From: Lachnospiraceae bacterium
GTDB taxonomy: Bacteria > Bacillota > Clostridia > Lachnospirales > Lachnospiraceae
Length of the DNA: 64,000 bases
Direction: 5' to 3'
NCBI GenBank assembly: GCA_017474455.1
Contig: JAFVHP010000034.1
Coordinates: 186,001 to 250,000, forward strand
The notes under the pieces: model-generated
The model's input: only the letters and a program-made list of their open reading frames with translations
Databases searched by the model: none
What the model was told of the DNA's origin: nothing
Shown: positions 17,387 to 25,915 of the stretch, piece after piece
Layout of the letters: every line of letters starts with the position of its first letter
Numbering within the stretch: position 1 is the first letter of the stretch
Position numbers and translations under genes: made by a program

Positions 17387-19012
17387 TCATACTTCACACG
17401 GCGGGGAAAACCGTCTGATGATCTCTTCCGCCACCTTCATACCATCCATCGCTGCCGACATTATGCCACCCGCGTATCCTGCGCCTTCACCGCAGGGGAA
17501 AAGGCCTTTGACCTGAGATTCAAAATACTCATCCCTCAGGATCCTGACCGGGGAAGACGTCCGGCTCTCCGGCCCCGCAAGCAGTGTCTCACTGCTGTCG
17601 AACCCTCTGATCTTTTTCCCGAAGCCCTTCATGGCTTCCGCAAAATCGGCATTCAGTCTCTCACCGTACAGCCGGGAAAGCACAGCCTCCCTGCTGACGC
17701 CTTTAATACTCTTTTGAAGCTGCCTCGTCCGTTCGGTAAACAACGGTTCTTTTCCGCTCATGAAAGCGCCGAGATCGGATACAGGTATCGCACTGTTTCC
17801 CAGCAGAAATGCCTTTTCCTCCAGCCTCTGCTGGAACAGCATACCGGACAGGATGCTGTCTGTCCCGAAATCCGCACCGGAGACCGTCATTACTACCGCA
17901 CTGTTAGCCGCGCCTGAATCCCTCGCGTATTCGCTCATGCCGTTGACGACAGCTGTATCCGGCATTGAAGCAGCATTGACGACATAACCTCCGGGACACA
18001 TGCAGAAAGTATAAGCTCCTCTGCCTGACCCGCATCTGTATGTCAGTTTATAGGAAGCCGGCTTCAGGCCGAGCTTTCTCATTTTTTCGGTATCGTCTGT
18101 ACCGTACTGGCTGCGGTCGATCAGTGACTGCTCATGCACGACCCTTAACCCGACCGCAAAATCTTTCGCCGCCATGGGTATGCCAATGTCCTTCAGATAC
18201 ATAAATGTGTCCCGGGCACTGTGACCAGGCGCCAGAACAACAACGTCCGCCGGCATATCGTCGAGCCCGTCAAAACCGGCGCCGCAGATCCGGCCTCCGT
18301 TCATCTTAAGACTGCTGAGCTTTGTTTCAAAATGGAATTCGCACCCGTATTCAGACAACGTCCTGCGCAGGCCGACCAGGACGCTTCTTAATCTGTCCGT
18401 GCCGATATGCGGATATGCTTCATACAGTATGTCATCCGGTGCGCCGTGCTTTACAAAACAGTCCAGAATGAATCCCGCCCTGCCTTCAGGATCGCTGACC
18501 CCGGTCGTCAGTTTCCCGTCGGAGAACGTCCCGGCGCCGCCTTCACCGAACTGGACATTGGAGGAGGCGCTTACTCTTCCGGTCAGGAAAGAGTATTCAA
18601 CGTCTTTTACTCTCTCCTCCACCTTCTTCCCGCGTTCAATAACAACAGGCCTGTATCCGTTCATGGACAGGATCAGCGCACAGAAAAGCCCGGCAGGCCC
18701 CGCTCCGATGATCAGCGGCCTGTGCCGCATGACACCTGTGCCGCCCGGGGGGACATTGTATCGCTTTTCCTCCCCGGCCTTTATGTCAGGATCCTGCATC
18801 ACCTTCCGGCTGAGCGCGTTTACTGCCGGCCCGGAAACAGAGACCGTATATACATCATACAGGTCCGGTTTTTTTCTCGCGTCGACCGAATGACGGAGGA
18901 TCCTCAGATCGAAATCCGCGTCCGGCTTTATGCCAAGTCTGGCCGCAGCCTTTGTCCTGACTGCTTCCGGACCGCATCCGCATGGAAGTTTCAGCTGGTG
19001 TATCGTAATCAT
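17387..19012 (-). CDS. uncharacterised FAD-dependent dehydrogenase (COG2509 family)
   Basis: A 541-residue flavoprotein. A basic N-terminal domain (about 1-95) precedes the dinucleotide-binding loop IIGAGPAGLFCALILSMNG near residue 100. Family features include FGEGGAGTFSDGKLTTG, HIGTDRLRSV and the C-terminal FAD-binding GEGAGYAGGIMSAAMDG. The family is widespread in Clostridia, and the substrate is not known. It lies 13 bases after the BaiN-like gene and upstream of proA, so two unrelated-sequence but same-fold flavoproteins are co-transcribed. It is soluble; no signal peptide is present. Confidence 0.88.
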   Translation of the reverse strand: MITIHQLKLPCGCGPEAVRTKAAARLGIKPDADFDLRILRHSVDARKKPDLYDVYTVSVSGPAVNALSRKVMQDPDIKAGEEKRYNVPPGGTGVMRHRPLIIGAGPAGLFCALILSMNGYRPVVIERGKKVEERVKDVEYSFLTGRVSASSNVQFGEGGAGTFSDGKLTTGVSDPEGRAGFILDCFVKHGAPDDILYEAYPHIGTDRLRSVLVGLRRTLSEYGCEFHFETKLSSLKMNGGRICGAGFDGLDDMPADVVVLAPGHSARDTFMYLKDIGIPMAAKDFAVGLRVVHEQSLIDRSQYGTDDTEKMRKLGLKPASYKLTYRCGSGRGAYTFCMCPGGYVVNAASMPDTAVVNGMSEYARDSGAANSAVVMTVSGADFGTDSILSGMLFQQRLEEKAFLLGNSAIPVSDLGAFMSGKEPLFTERTRQLQKSIKGVSREAVLSRLYGERLNADFAEAMKGFGKKIRGFDSSETLLAGPESRTSSPVRILRDEYFESQVKGLFPCGEGAGYAGGIMSAAMDGMKVAEEIIRRFSPPCEV

Positions 19013-19025
19013 TCTTTACCGACCG

Positions 19026-20309
19026 TCAAATGTCGCCGGGCAGGGATCTCGCCGCACTCTCACCTGCGACAGCCCCCGAGATCATGGCCCACTGCAGATT
19101 GTAACCGCCGCAGAGGCCGTTTACGTCGCATAATTCCCCCGCCGCATACAGTCCGGGTACGATACGGGAGGACATATCTTCATTCAGTTCTTTCATCGGG
19201 ACACCGCCCGCCATCAGCTGTGCCCTCTCAAATCCCGCACTGCCAAAGATCACAAACCGAACGGCTTTCATCCTGTTCAGGATATTCTTCAGCGTATCAT
19301 CCGTTATCCTGCGCTTTTTCATCTCCGGCTGCAGCCCTTCATCAGCCAGGACCATGCGGAGAACTTTGTCATTGACCAGTCCGAGCAGTACTGCGCCAAG
19401 AGTCAGGTCGTCAGGCATCCGGCGTCTTAATTCGAACTCATCATTCAGGAAACCGCTGTCTCTTCCCGGCAGAAAATCAACAATAACATACGGCTTCCGG
19501 CTGTTTTTCAAAAGGAGCCCTGCCGCAGCGGAAAGCTGGAATACCGGTATCCCTGAGAGAGAATCCTGCAAAAGCTGCAGTTCCCCAGTATCGCTGCATA
19601 CGGGAAGACCGTTTATCCCGTCATACAGTACGATACCGGCTGTACACCTGACCCCCTTCACAATTTTGAGCCGCGGGTCATCGCATAAAAGGGGAACCAG
19701 TGCAGGATACGGGTCATGGATCCCATGACCGGCACCGGCCATCATTCTTATGCCGTCATCGGTGCCTCCCAGTTCCGGGGCCGCCATACCGCCGCAGCAT
19801 ATGATCAGTCTTTCTGCGCCATATTCCCCCGCCCCGGTCCTTACCGTAAACCGTCCGGTCCTGTCCGGATCTTCCGAAAGGCCAAAATCTGTGACACGGA
19901 CACCTGTCATGACTCGGATGTCTGTCCGGGCGAGCTCCCGTTCAAAAAAAGCGGCCAGGGCCGAAGCCTGATCGCTTACGGGATATACAAGACCGTCCCG
20001 GTCATGCGTATGGAACCCCCGGCTGCGCAGTGTCTCTAAAAGCCAGTCCGCGTTCCTTTCAGAGAACAGAGCCATAAACCTGTTATCCGGAGCGGCCCCG
20101 TCGACCATATAGGACTGCAGCGAAAGCCTTCTGTTGGCCAGGTTGCAGCGGCCGTTGCCGGTACTGTAGATCTTTCTTCCGATCATTCCGGAAGCTTCGA
20201 TGAGACATATGTCAGGCCGCCGTCCCCTGACCGGTGTTCCGTATGCGGCCAGAGCCGACATGCATCCCGCGGGGCCCGCTCCGATTATAACAATATCAAA
20301 TCTGTCCAT
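19026..20309 (-). CDS. BaiN/YhiN-like (HI0933 family) NAD(P)/FAD-dependent oxidoreductase
   Basis: A 427-residue flavoprotein of the HI0933/YhiN family. The N-terminal FAD loop is IIGAGPAGCMSALAAYG, followed by the family marker STGNGRCNLANRRL near residue 52, and the C-terminal FAD motif is GLYAAGELCDVNGLCGGYNLQWA. One clostridial relative, BaiN, has been implicated in bile-acid 7-dehydroxylation, but most members have unknown substrates, and nothing else here suggests bile-acid metabolism. The start at 20309 follows the flippase stop by 3 bases, with only a weak ribosome-binding site, so translation may be coupled. Confidence 0.88.
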   Translation of the reverse strand: MDRFDIVIIGAGPAGCMSALAAYGTPVRGRRPDICLIEASGMIGRKIYSTGNGRCNLANRRLSLQSYMVDGAAPDNRFMALFSERNADWLLETLRSRGFHTHDRDGLVYPVSDQASALAAFFERELARTDIRVMTGVRVTDFGLSEDPDRTGRFTVRTGAGEYGAERLIICCGGMAAPELGGTDDGIRMMAGAGHGIHDPYPALVPLLCDDPRLKIVKGVRCTAGIVLYDGINGLPVCSDTGELQLLQDSLSGIPVFQLSAAAGLLLKNSRKPYVIVDFLPGRDSGFLNDEFELRRRMPDDLTLGAVLLGLVNDKVLRMVLADEGLQPEMKKRRITDDTLKNILNRMKAVRFVIFGSAGFERAQLMAGGVPMKELNEDMSSRIVPGLYAAGELCDVNGLCGGYNLQWAMISGAVAGESAARSLPGDI

Positions 20310-20312
20310 ATC

Positions 20313-21974
20313 TCAGTCCGTGAATCTTGCTGCCAGCGCAATGACAGCCAGGCCTCCGGGGATCCTTTTCATGATCTTTATATCGGCCGCACCCGTGATC
20401 ACAGCAGCAATATTAAAAACGATAAGGAACAGTACCAGCGAAACAATGATAGTGATCACCGCTCCGGCACTGCTGTACATAAAATGGGAAATGATCAGCG
20501 ACACTGCTCCGCCCGCCACTGCACAGACCACGACCTTTCCGGTCAGTATGACCCTGACAGCCGGCGAGGTACGCGCGGGAAAACCCCTTCCAGTCGTGAT
20601 CCGCCATACGATACATGCGATTATAAAAGAACATATTCCGGAGACTGTTATCGCCGCACATATCCATGCGGACAGGCTATCGCCTTTTTCTCTGCCCGCG
20701 AAAGATACCAGCGCCTGTATGACAAGGGCGCAGCCGGGCGGGAAAAGGAACAGCCCGGGGCGGGTACTCCTGAGCCCTGTTGAGGATATGGCAAAGGACA
20801 GGACATGGAATATAAGTCCTGCGCAAAGGAGCCTTAAGAGCAATGCTGAATCTATCAGGGTGCCGGCAGTCTCTTCAGTCTGCCCCGGCAGCGCCGTAAG
20901 CGGCACGGCTGCGGAAAACACATACACCGCCGCTGGTATCAGCAGATAGACCATGATCCGCATCAGGAGGGCTGACCTCTGCGGTATGGTCCTTCTGTCT
21001 TCTCTTTCCACCGCATTTCTTAAGCCGGCCAGCATGCCGGAAAACAGGCTGACGCATAAACTGCCGGCAATGAACAGTACAGGCAGTATCCTGCCGAAAA
21101 GAATGCCGGCCGTCCTGACCGCAGTACCGGTATCGCTGCCGGCAGCTTTAGTAAACACGTTAAGGAGCAGCAGTGCGGCAGGAATCGCAAGAAGCAGCAG
21201 GACATAGTACAGTGCGTCATACAGCGGTGCTGTCTGCGAGAGCCTGAGCAGTTCCCTGCGGTTGTCAGCACTAGTCTGTATGCTTTCTTTCAGGATATTC
21301 TCCGTGATCGTTCCTCGCAAAAGGAAATAGATGACGATCAGGATCAGCATCACGATCAGAGAAGCAGCTGAGAGGCCGGCTGCGGCACCGGCTGCTCCGT
21401 ACAGCGAGCCGTAACTCTCGCTCCTCAACAGATCCGCGATCCTGTCACCGTACACCCGTATCCTGGTCCCCGCTATAAGCGCCAGTATCAGTCCCAGAAG
21501 CCCCAGCGCGATATTGGCTGCTATCCCGATCAGCTTAAGTCCCGCGCATTCGAAGTAAGCGCTGAGGATACTGATCATACACAGTGCGGGTACGGACGGC
21601 GTGATCATAAGGAAAGCCAGGTAGGCGTTATCCTGAAGGGACAGGATGCTGCAGACCGGAAAGGACACAACGGCAAGAATGACGGCGGCGGCGACAGATA
21701 TGGCCGCACTGATCCTGAAACTGTACCGTAAATACAGGAGCGCGTCCCTGCCGTGTCCGTGTTCCAGTCTCACAGACGCGGTCCGGACGATCGTGGGCTT
21801 AAGTCCTGCCGTAAAAACCGCAAAACAGATAACATAAACAGAAATTGCAGGCGCAAAGAAAGCTGCACCTGCAACATTTATACTGCCTGTTATCAGGATC
21901 ATCATAAATGATAAGGCCGCCGCTGCCAGCATGACTGACAAAACGGACGGATCCGTCTTCACAGATCTTGACAT
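20313..21974 (-). CDS. MOP-superfamily (SpoVB/MurJ/MATE-like) multi-pass membrane protein, probable flippase
   Basis: A 553-residue protein with roughly 14 hydrophobic helices and no obvious soluble domain, arranged like the polysaccharide/lipid II flippases and MATE transporters. The N-terminal half has the pattern of a transporter repeat: a long first helix, then KPTIVRTASVRLEHG and a pore-lining helix. It is divergent, and I cannot name a substrate. Precursors of cell wall, teichoic acid or capsule are the likely cargo by family. The start overlaps ybeY by 16 bases, with GGGGAT upstream. It would be inserted in the cytoplasmic membrane. Confidence 0.68.
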   Translation of the reverse strand: MSRSVKTDPSVLSVMLAAAALSFMMILITGSINVAGAAFFAPAISVYVICFAVFTAGLKPTIVRTASVRLEHGHGRDALLYLRYSFRISAAISVAAAVILAVVSFPVCSILSLQDNAYLAFLMITPSVPALCMISILSAYFECAGLKLIGIAANIALGLLGLILALIAGTRIRVYGDRIADLLRSESYGSLYGAAGAAAGLSAASLIVMLILIVIYFLLRGTITENILKESIQTSADNRRELLRLSQTAPLYDALYYVLLLLAIPAALLLLNVFTKAAGSDTGTAVRTAGILFGRILPVLFIAGSLCVSLFSGMLAGLRNAVEREDRRTIPQRSALLMRIMVYLLIPAAVYVFSAAVPLTALPGQTEETAGTLIDSALLLRLLCAGLIFHVLSFAISSTGLRSTRPGLFLFPPGCALVIQALVSFAGREKGDSLSAWICAAITVSGICSFIIACIVWRITTGRGFPARTSPAVRVILTGKVVVCAVAGGAVSLIISHFMYSSAGAVITIIVSLVLFLIVFNIAAVITGAADIKIMKRIPGGLAVIALAARFTD

Positions 21975-22504
21975 CTGGTTATCCCCATCGCATTCAGTAT
22001 ATCGTCCTGTTTCTTCTCCATCAGAGCGGCTTCATCCGGTGTCTCATGATCATAACCGAGAAGATGCAGGGCTGAATGCGCAACAAGAAATGCATATTCC
22101 CTTTTAACTGAATGACCGTACTCTGCGGCCTGGGCAACAACACGGCCTGCATTCAATACGATTGAACCGATGCACAAAAGGCCGGTATCCGGATCGAACA
22201 GTTCCGGGTCCTCACGGTCTATGCCATCAAATTCCGAAGGCCGGGCAAAACCGATATTCGGAAACGAAAGCACATCCGTTTCATTGTCTATTCCCCGGAA
22301 ATCCCTATTCAGTTCCCGTATTTCTTCCGGGCCGGTCAGGATCAGGTCCGCGCATACATCATACGGGCAGCCTTCGCTCAAAAGCACCTGCCTTATGACC
22401 TGTCTGGCCAGTATTCTGGGTGAAAAACCGTATTCCCTGTGGAAATTACGGCCTTCTCCTGGCCCTATTTCTGTGTTCAAGACGACTTTGATCATAGTCT
22501 TCAT
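21959..22504 (-). CDS. ybeY: endoribonuclease YbeY (rRNA maturation factor)
   Basis: Metal-dependent RNase that matures the 16S rRNA 3' end and takes part in ribosome quality control. The zinc motif HSALHLLGYDH puts the ligands at His143, His147 and His153, and NETDVLSFP near residue 74 is the other signature. At 181 residues it is slightly longer than usual. The start is ATG at 22504 or at 22495; either way the N-terminus overlaps the end of phoH by 50-59 bases. The phoH-ybeY order is standard in Firmicutes. Confidence 0.93.
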   Translation of the reverse strand: MKTMIKVVLNTEIGPGEGRNFHREYGFSPRILARQVIRQVLLSEGCPYDVCADLILTGPEEIRELNRDFRGIDNETDVLSFPNIGFARPSEFDGIDREDPELFDPDTGLLCIGSIVLNAGRVVAQAAEYGHSVKREYAFLVAHSALHLLGYDHETPDEAALMEKKQDDILNAMGITRCQDL

Positions 22505-23435
22505 ATGCCTTAACGATCTTCTGAACCAGCGGATGTCTTACCACGTCGTGGGCGGAAAGCTTCATGAACGCTATCCCGTCGATCTTTTTCAGTACTTTTT
22601 CAGCCACATCCAGTCCTGAAACGGTGCCCGGGGACAGGTCCTTCTGCGTGGTATCCCCGGTAATGATCGCATGGGATCCGAAGCCGAACCTGGTCAGAAA
22701 CATTTTCATCTGTTCAGGCGTCGTGTTCTGTGCTTCATCCAGGATAATGAAGGAATTGTCTAGCGTCCTGCCTCTCATATAGGCAAGGGGCGCGACTTCT
22801 ATCAGTCCTTTTTCCTGATTCCTTATAAAATTCTCGGGTCCCATGATCTGATAGAGCGCATCGTAAAGAGGCCTGAGATACGGATCGACCTTGCTCTGGA
22901 GATCGCCGGGCAGAAAGCCGAGTTTTTCTCCTGCTTCGATCGCTGGCCTGGTCATGACGATACGTTCGACCTCTTTTTTCTGGAAGGCGGTGATAGCCAT
23001 AGCCATTGCCAGATATGTCTTACCGGTACCTGCGGGTCCGTTGGCGAACACGATCAGGTTTTTCCGGATAGCATCTATATACTTTTTCTGTCCGATCGTT
23101 TTGGGCTTGATCGGTTTCCCGTTGACTGTATGGCAGATTATATCCTGGTCGATCATGGCCAGATCCCCGTCTGCCATCTCATTCCTCATCTCAATAGCGT
23201 AATCCACTTTCTGTTCCTCGATATCCCCTCCGCCAAGTGAGACTTCCGAAAGACGCGTAATGATCTGTCCGGCTTCTTCAACATTTTCTTCTTCCCCGGT
23301 GATCTTAAGGTCCGCGCCCCGCAGTACAACGGCAACATTCAGGTCATTCTCTATCTTTTTGATGTAAGCGTCATTTTCGCCGAATAGTTCTTTCAGGACA
23401 GAAACCGGAAAGGAAAGCTGTTTGGTCATAGTCAT
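22446..23435 (-). CDS. phoH: PhoH-family ATPase
   Basis: A 329-residue cytosolic P-loop protein of the PhoH (PhoL-like) family, associated with RNA metabolism alongside YbeY. An N-terminal KH-like region (about 20-70) comes first, then Walker A GPAGTGKT at 133-140, RPAIEAGEKLGFLPGD, Walker B FIILDEAQN and ITGDTTQKDL. The helicase-like motifs support ATP-driven action on RNA. It starts 20 bases after nfnB. The C-terminus (NRARRRP) is basic and lies in the region shared with ybeY in another frame. Confidence 0.95.
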   Translation of the reverse strand: MTMTKQLSFPVSVLKELFGENDAYIKKIENDLNVAVVLRGADLKITGEEENVEEAGQIITRLSEVSLGGGDIEEQKVDYAIEMRNEMADGDLAMIDQDIICHTVNGKPIKPKTIGQKKYIDAIRKNLIVFANGPAGTGKTYLAMAMAITAFQKKEVERIVMTRPAIEAGEKLGFLPGDLQSKVDPYLRPLYDALYQIMGPENFIRNQEKGLIEVAPLAYMRGRTLDNSFIILDEAQNTTPEQMKMFLTRFGFGSHAIITGDTTQKDLSPGTVSGLDVAEKVLKKIDGIAFMKLSAHDVVRHPLVQKIVKAYEDYDQSRLEHRNRARRRP

Positions 23436-23455
23436 GATAATATCAGCCTGTGCCT

Positions 23456-24859
23456 TCAGTCGTTCTTATGTTTGTTCTTCAGGTATTCATCGATACCTCT
23501 GGCTGCCGCCTTGCCGGCTCCCATGGCCAGAATGACCGTAGCCGCCCCTGTGACGGCATCTCCGCCAGCGAATACCCCGTCTCTTGATGTCTGTGCGTCA
23601 TCTTCGGATATGATGATGCCGCCGCGCCTGTTGACTTCAAGCCCCTTAGTCGTCTGTTTGATAAGCGGATTGGGACTGGTGCCGAGCGCCATAATGACCA
23701 TGTCGCAGTCGATCCTGAATTCGCTCCCCGGTATCTCGACCGGGCTTCTGCGGCCTGAAGCATCAGGTTCGCCCAGTTCCATGCGGATGCAGGTGATCCC
23801 GCTGACCCATCCGTTCTCGTCCGTATGGATCTCGACGGGGTTGGTAAGGAGATCGAAAATGATGCCTTCTTCTTTGGCATGGTGCACTTCTTCCGCTCTT
23901 GCGGGAAGTTCCGCTTCACTTCTCCTGTATACGATATGTACATCCGATCCCAGTCTCAATGCACACCTTGCGGCATCCATAGCAACATTGCCTCCGCCGA
24001 CCACGACAGCGGAACGGCCGACCATGATGGGCGTTCTGGAATCAATGTCATATGCCTGCATAAGATTGGTCCTGGTCAGATATTCATTTGCCGAGAAAAC
24101 ACCCAGCGCCTGTTCACCGGGAATGCCCATGAAACGTGGCAGTCCTGCACCAGTACCGATGAAGACCGCTTCATACCCTTCCCTGTCCATAAGATCGTCG
24201 ACCGTCATCGTCCGTCCTATGATACAGTCGGTGATTATCCTGACTCCGAGCGCCTTGACATTTTCGATCTCTTTTTCCACAACTTCTTCTTTGGGCAGCC
24301 TGAATTCCGGTATTCCGTAAACAAGGACGCCGCCGGCTTTATGCAGCGCTTCATATACAGTCACGTCATATCCCATTCTGGCAAGATCACCGGCACAGGT
24401 AAGCCCGGCGGGGCCGGAACCGATCACGGCCACCCTGATCCCGTTTTCCTCATTTTCCCTGACCGGTTTGAGTCCCAGTTCCCTGGCCCGGTCCGCGGCA
24501 TATCTTTCAAGTTTGCCGATCGATACGGCTTCCCCTTTGATGCCCCGTATACAGCGTCCTTCACACTGGGTCTCCTGTGGACATACCCTGCCGCAGACTG
24601 CCGGCAGCGCCGACGCTGATGAAAGCACTTTATAGGCGCCTTCTATATCATCTTCTTTGATCCTGCTTATGAATCCCGGAATATCGATCGATACAGGACA
24701 TCCTTCCACACAGCCGGGCTTCTTGCAGTTAAGGCAGCGCGCCGCTTCATTTTCAGCTTCTTCCTTATTGTATCCAAGACATACTTCTTTAAAGTTATGC
24801 GCCCTGAGTGATGCCTCCTGCTCTCTGACCGGGATCTTTTTCATCATATCTGCAGCCAT
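23456..24859 (-). CDS. NfnB-type subunit (glutamate synthase small-chain family flavoprotein)
   Basis: A 467-residue protein. The N-terminal iron-sulfur domain has cysteines at 42, 45, 50 and 54 and a second set at 89, 93, 99 and 103. Two dinucleotide-binding folds follow: GSGPAGLTCAGDLARMG near 147 binds FAD and GGGNVAMDAARCALRLG near 290 binds NADPH. On sequence alone it could be the homotetrameric glutamate synthase small subunit. Because the adjacent gene encodes an NfnA-like subunit with the matching 2Fe-2S ligands, the pair is better read as NADH-dependent reduced ferredoxin:NADP oxidoreductase, an electron-bifurcating enzyme. AGGAGC precedes the start. Confidence 0.85.
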   Translation of the reverse strand: MAADMMKKIPVREQEASLRAHNFKEVCLGYNKEEAENEAARCLNCKKPGCVEGCPVSIDIPGFISRIKEDDIEGAYKVLSSASALPAVCGRVCPQETQCEGRCIRGIKGEAVSIGKLERYAADRARELGLKPVRENEENGIRVAVIGSGPAGLTCAGDLARMGYDVTVYEALHKAGGVLVYGIPEFRLPKEEVVEKEIENVKALGVRIITDCIIGRTMTVDDLMDREGYEAVFIGTGAGLPRFMGIPGEQALGVFSANEYLTRTNLMQAYDIDSRTPIMVGRSAVVVGGGNVAMDAARCALRLGSDVHIVYRRSEAELPARAEEVHHAKEEGIIFDLLTNPVEIHTDENGWVSGITCIRMELGEPDASGRRSPVEIPGSEFRIDCDMVIMALGTSPNPLIKQTTKGLEVNRRGGIIISEDDAQTSRDGVFAGGDAVTGAATVILAMGAGKAAARGIDEYLKNKHKND

Positions 24860-24923
24860 TTCAAGCTCCTCTTCATTTAGTCTGTTCCGTAGACCGGTTT
24901 GAATTATCCGTACAGCGTGTCCT

Positions 24924-25808
24924 TTAGTCTTTGCACACGCCGCAGCCGCCGTGATGTGATTCTCCTTCCCTGTACTTCAGAAGGAGCCGTCCTTCCTGTG
25001 TGGCATAGAGCCTGGCCCTTTGAAGGGCAGAATCAAAATCAACGAGATGACCGTCAAATTCAGGACCGTCGACACAGGCGAAACGGACCTTGCCGTCGAC
25101 CAGCAGCCTGCAGGCCCCGCACATGCCGGTACCGTCGACCATGATAGTATTCATGCTCACGATCGTCCTGATCCCCAGTTCCTTCGTAAGGATACAGGCG
25201 AACTTCATCATGATCATGGGCCCGATAACGATACACAGGTCATAGCGTTTTCCTTCATCCCAGAGTTTTTGGAGGGCGGTCGTTACATTGCCGTGAATGC
25301 CTTCCGAACCGTCGTCGGTCGCAAGGTACAGATTTCCGCAGACAGCCTTCATCTCATCAACCAGGATCAGGATATCCTTTGTCCTTGCGCCCTGGATGCA
25401 GTCAGCCATCACACCTTTGCCGGCCAGCCACTTCAGCTGCGCATATACCGGTGCCGTACCCAGGCCGCCGGCAATGAAAAGGATCTTTTTGCTTTTCAGC
25501 TCTTCCTCATCCATATCCGTCAGTTCGGAAGGATTGCCCAAAGGACCTGCAATATCGGCAAAACAGTCGCCTTCGTTCAGTTTATCGGCCATTCTCTGCG
25601 TTTCTGCACCGACCGTCTGGATGACCAGCGTGACCGTTCCCTTTACGGGATCATTATCGCAGATAGTAAGCGGTATCCGTTCACCCCGTTCATCGGCCCT
25701 TACGATCAAAAACTGCCCCGGAAGGGCATTTTTAGCCACCAGCGGAGCCTCAACATCAAAAAGGACGATATTGGATGAAAGCATTTCCTTATGCACTATA
25801 TTGAACAT
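24924..25808 (-). CDS. NfnA-type subunit (FNR-like FAD/2Fe-2S protein)
   Basis: A 294-residue ferredoxin-NADP reductase-like protein: N-terminal FAD domain, NAD-binding domain with IAGGLGTAPVYAQL near 113, and a C-terminal 2Fe-2S site. The ligands Asp225, Cys230, Cys233 and Cys245 have the exact DxxxxCxxC...C spacing known for NfnA, where an aspartate replaces one cysteine. It would take electrons from NADH in the bifurcating NfnAB complex. The C-terminus ends GGCGVCKD, giving two extra cysteines. It is the first gene of a long cluster, with a GGAGG site and an extended -10 promoter upstream. Dihydroorotate or sulfide dehydrogenase subunits are related alternatives. Confidence 0.88.
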   Translation of the reverse strand: MFNIVHKEMLSSNIVLFDVEAPLVAKNALPGQFLIVRADERGERIPLTICDNDPVKGTVTLVIQTVGAETQRMADKLNEGDCFADIAGPLGNPSELTDMDEEELKSKKILFIAGGLGTAPVYAQLKWLAGKGVMADCIQGARTKDILILVDEMKAVCGNLYLATDDGSEGIHGNVTTALQKLWDEGKRYDLCIVIGPMIMMKFACILTKELGIRTIVSMNTIMVDGTGMCGACRLLVDGKVRFACVDGPEFDGHLVDFDSALQRARLYATQEGRLLLKYREGESHHGGCGVCKD

Positions 25809-25870
25809 TCTCTGTTCCTCCGGTTGAATAAAACACAGACCAAAAGCTGATCCGACCTGTTGTTCGGGTT

Positions 25871-25879
25871 ATTATATCA
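25871..25879 (-). promoter_or_regulatory. extended -10 promoter of the nfnA cluster
   Basis: On the minus strand the sequence is TGATATAAT (TGnTATAAT), about 65 bases upstream of the nfnA start. No convincing -35 is seen, as expected for an extended -10 promoter. No clear Rex operator (TTGTTAA-N4-TTAACAA type) was found. Confidence 0.5.
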
Positions 25880-25915
25880 CGCATACCGGCAAAACCGGAA
25901 TAAATATCATGATCA

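Noticed and set aside
23456-24859. Naming the flavoprotein as glutamate synthase small subunit (gltD)
   Set aside because: No large subunit is near, and the adjacent FNR-like protein has the exact NfnA iron-sulfur ligands, so the NfnB reading is preferred.
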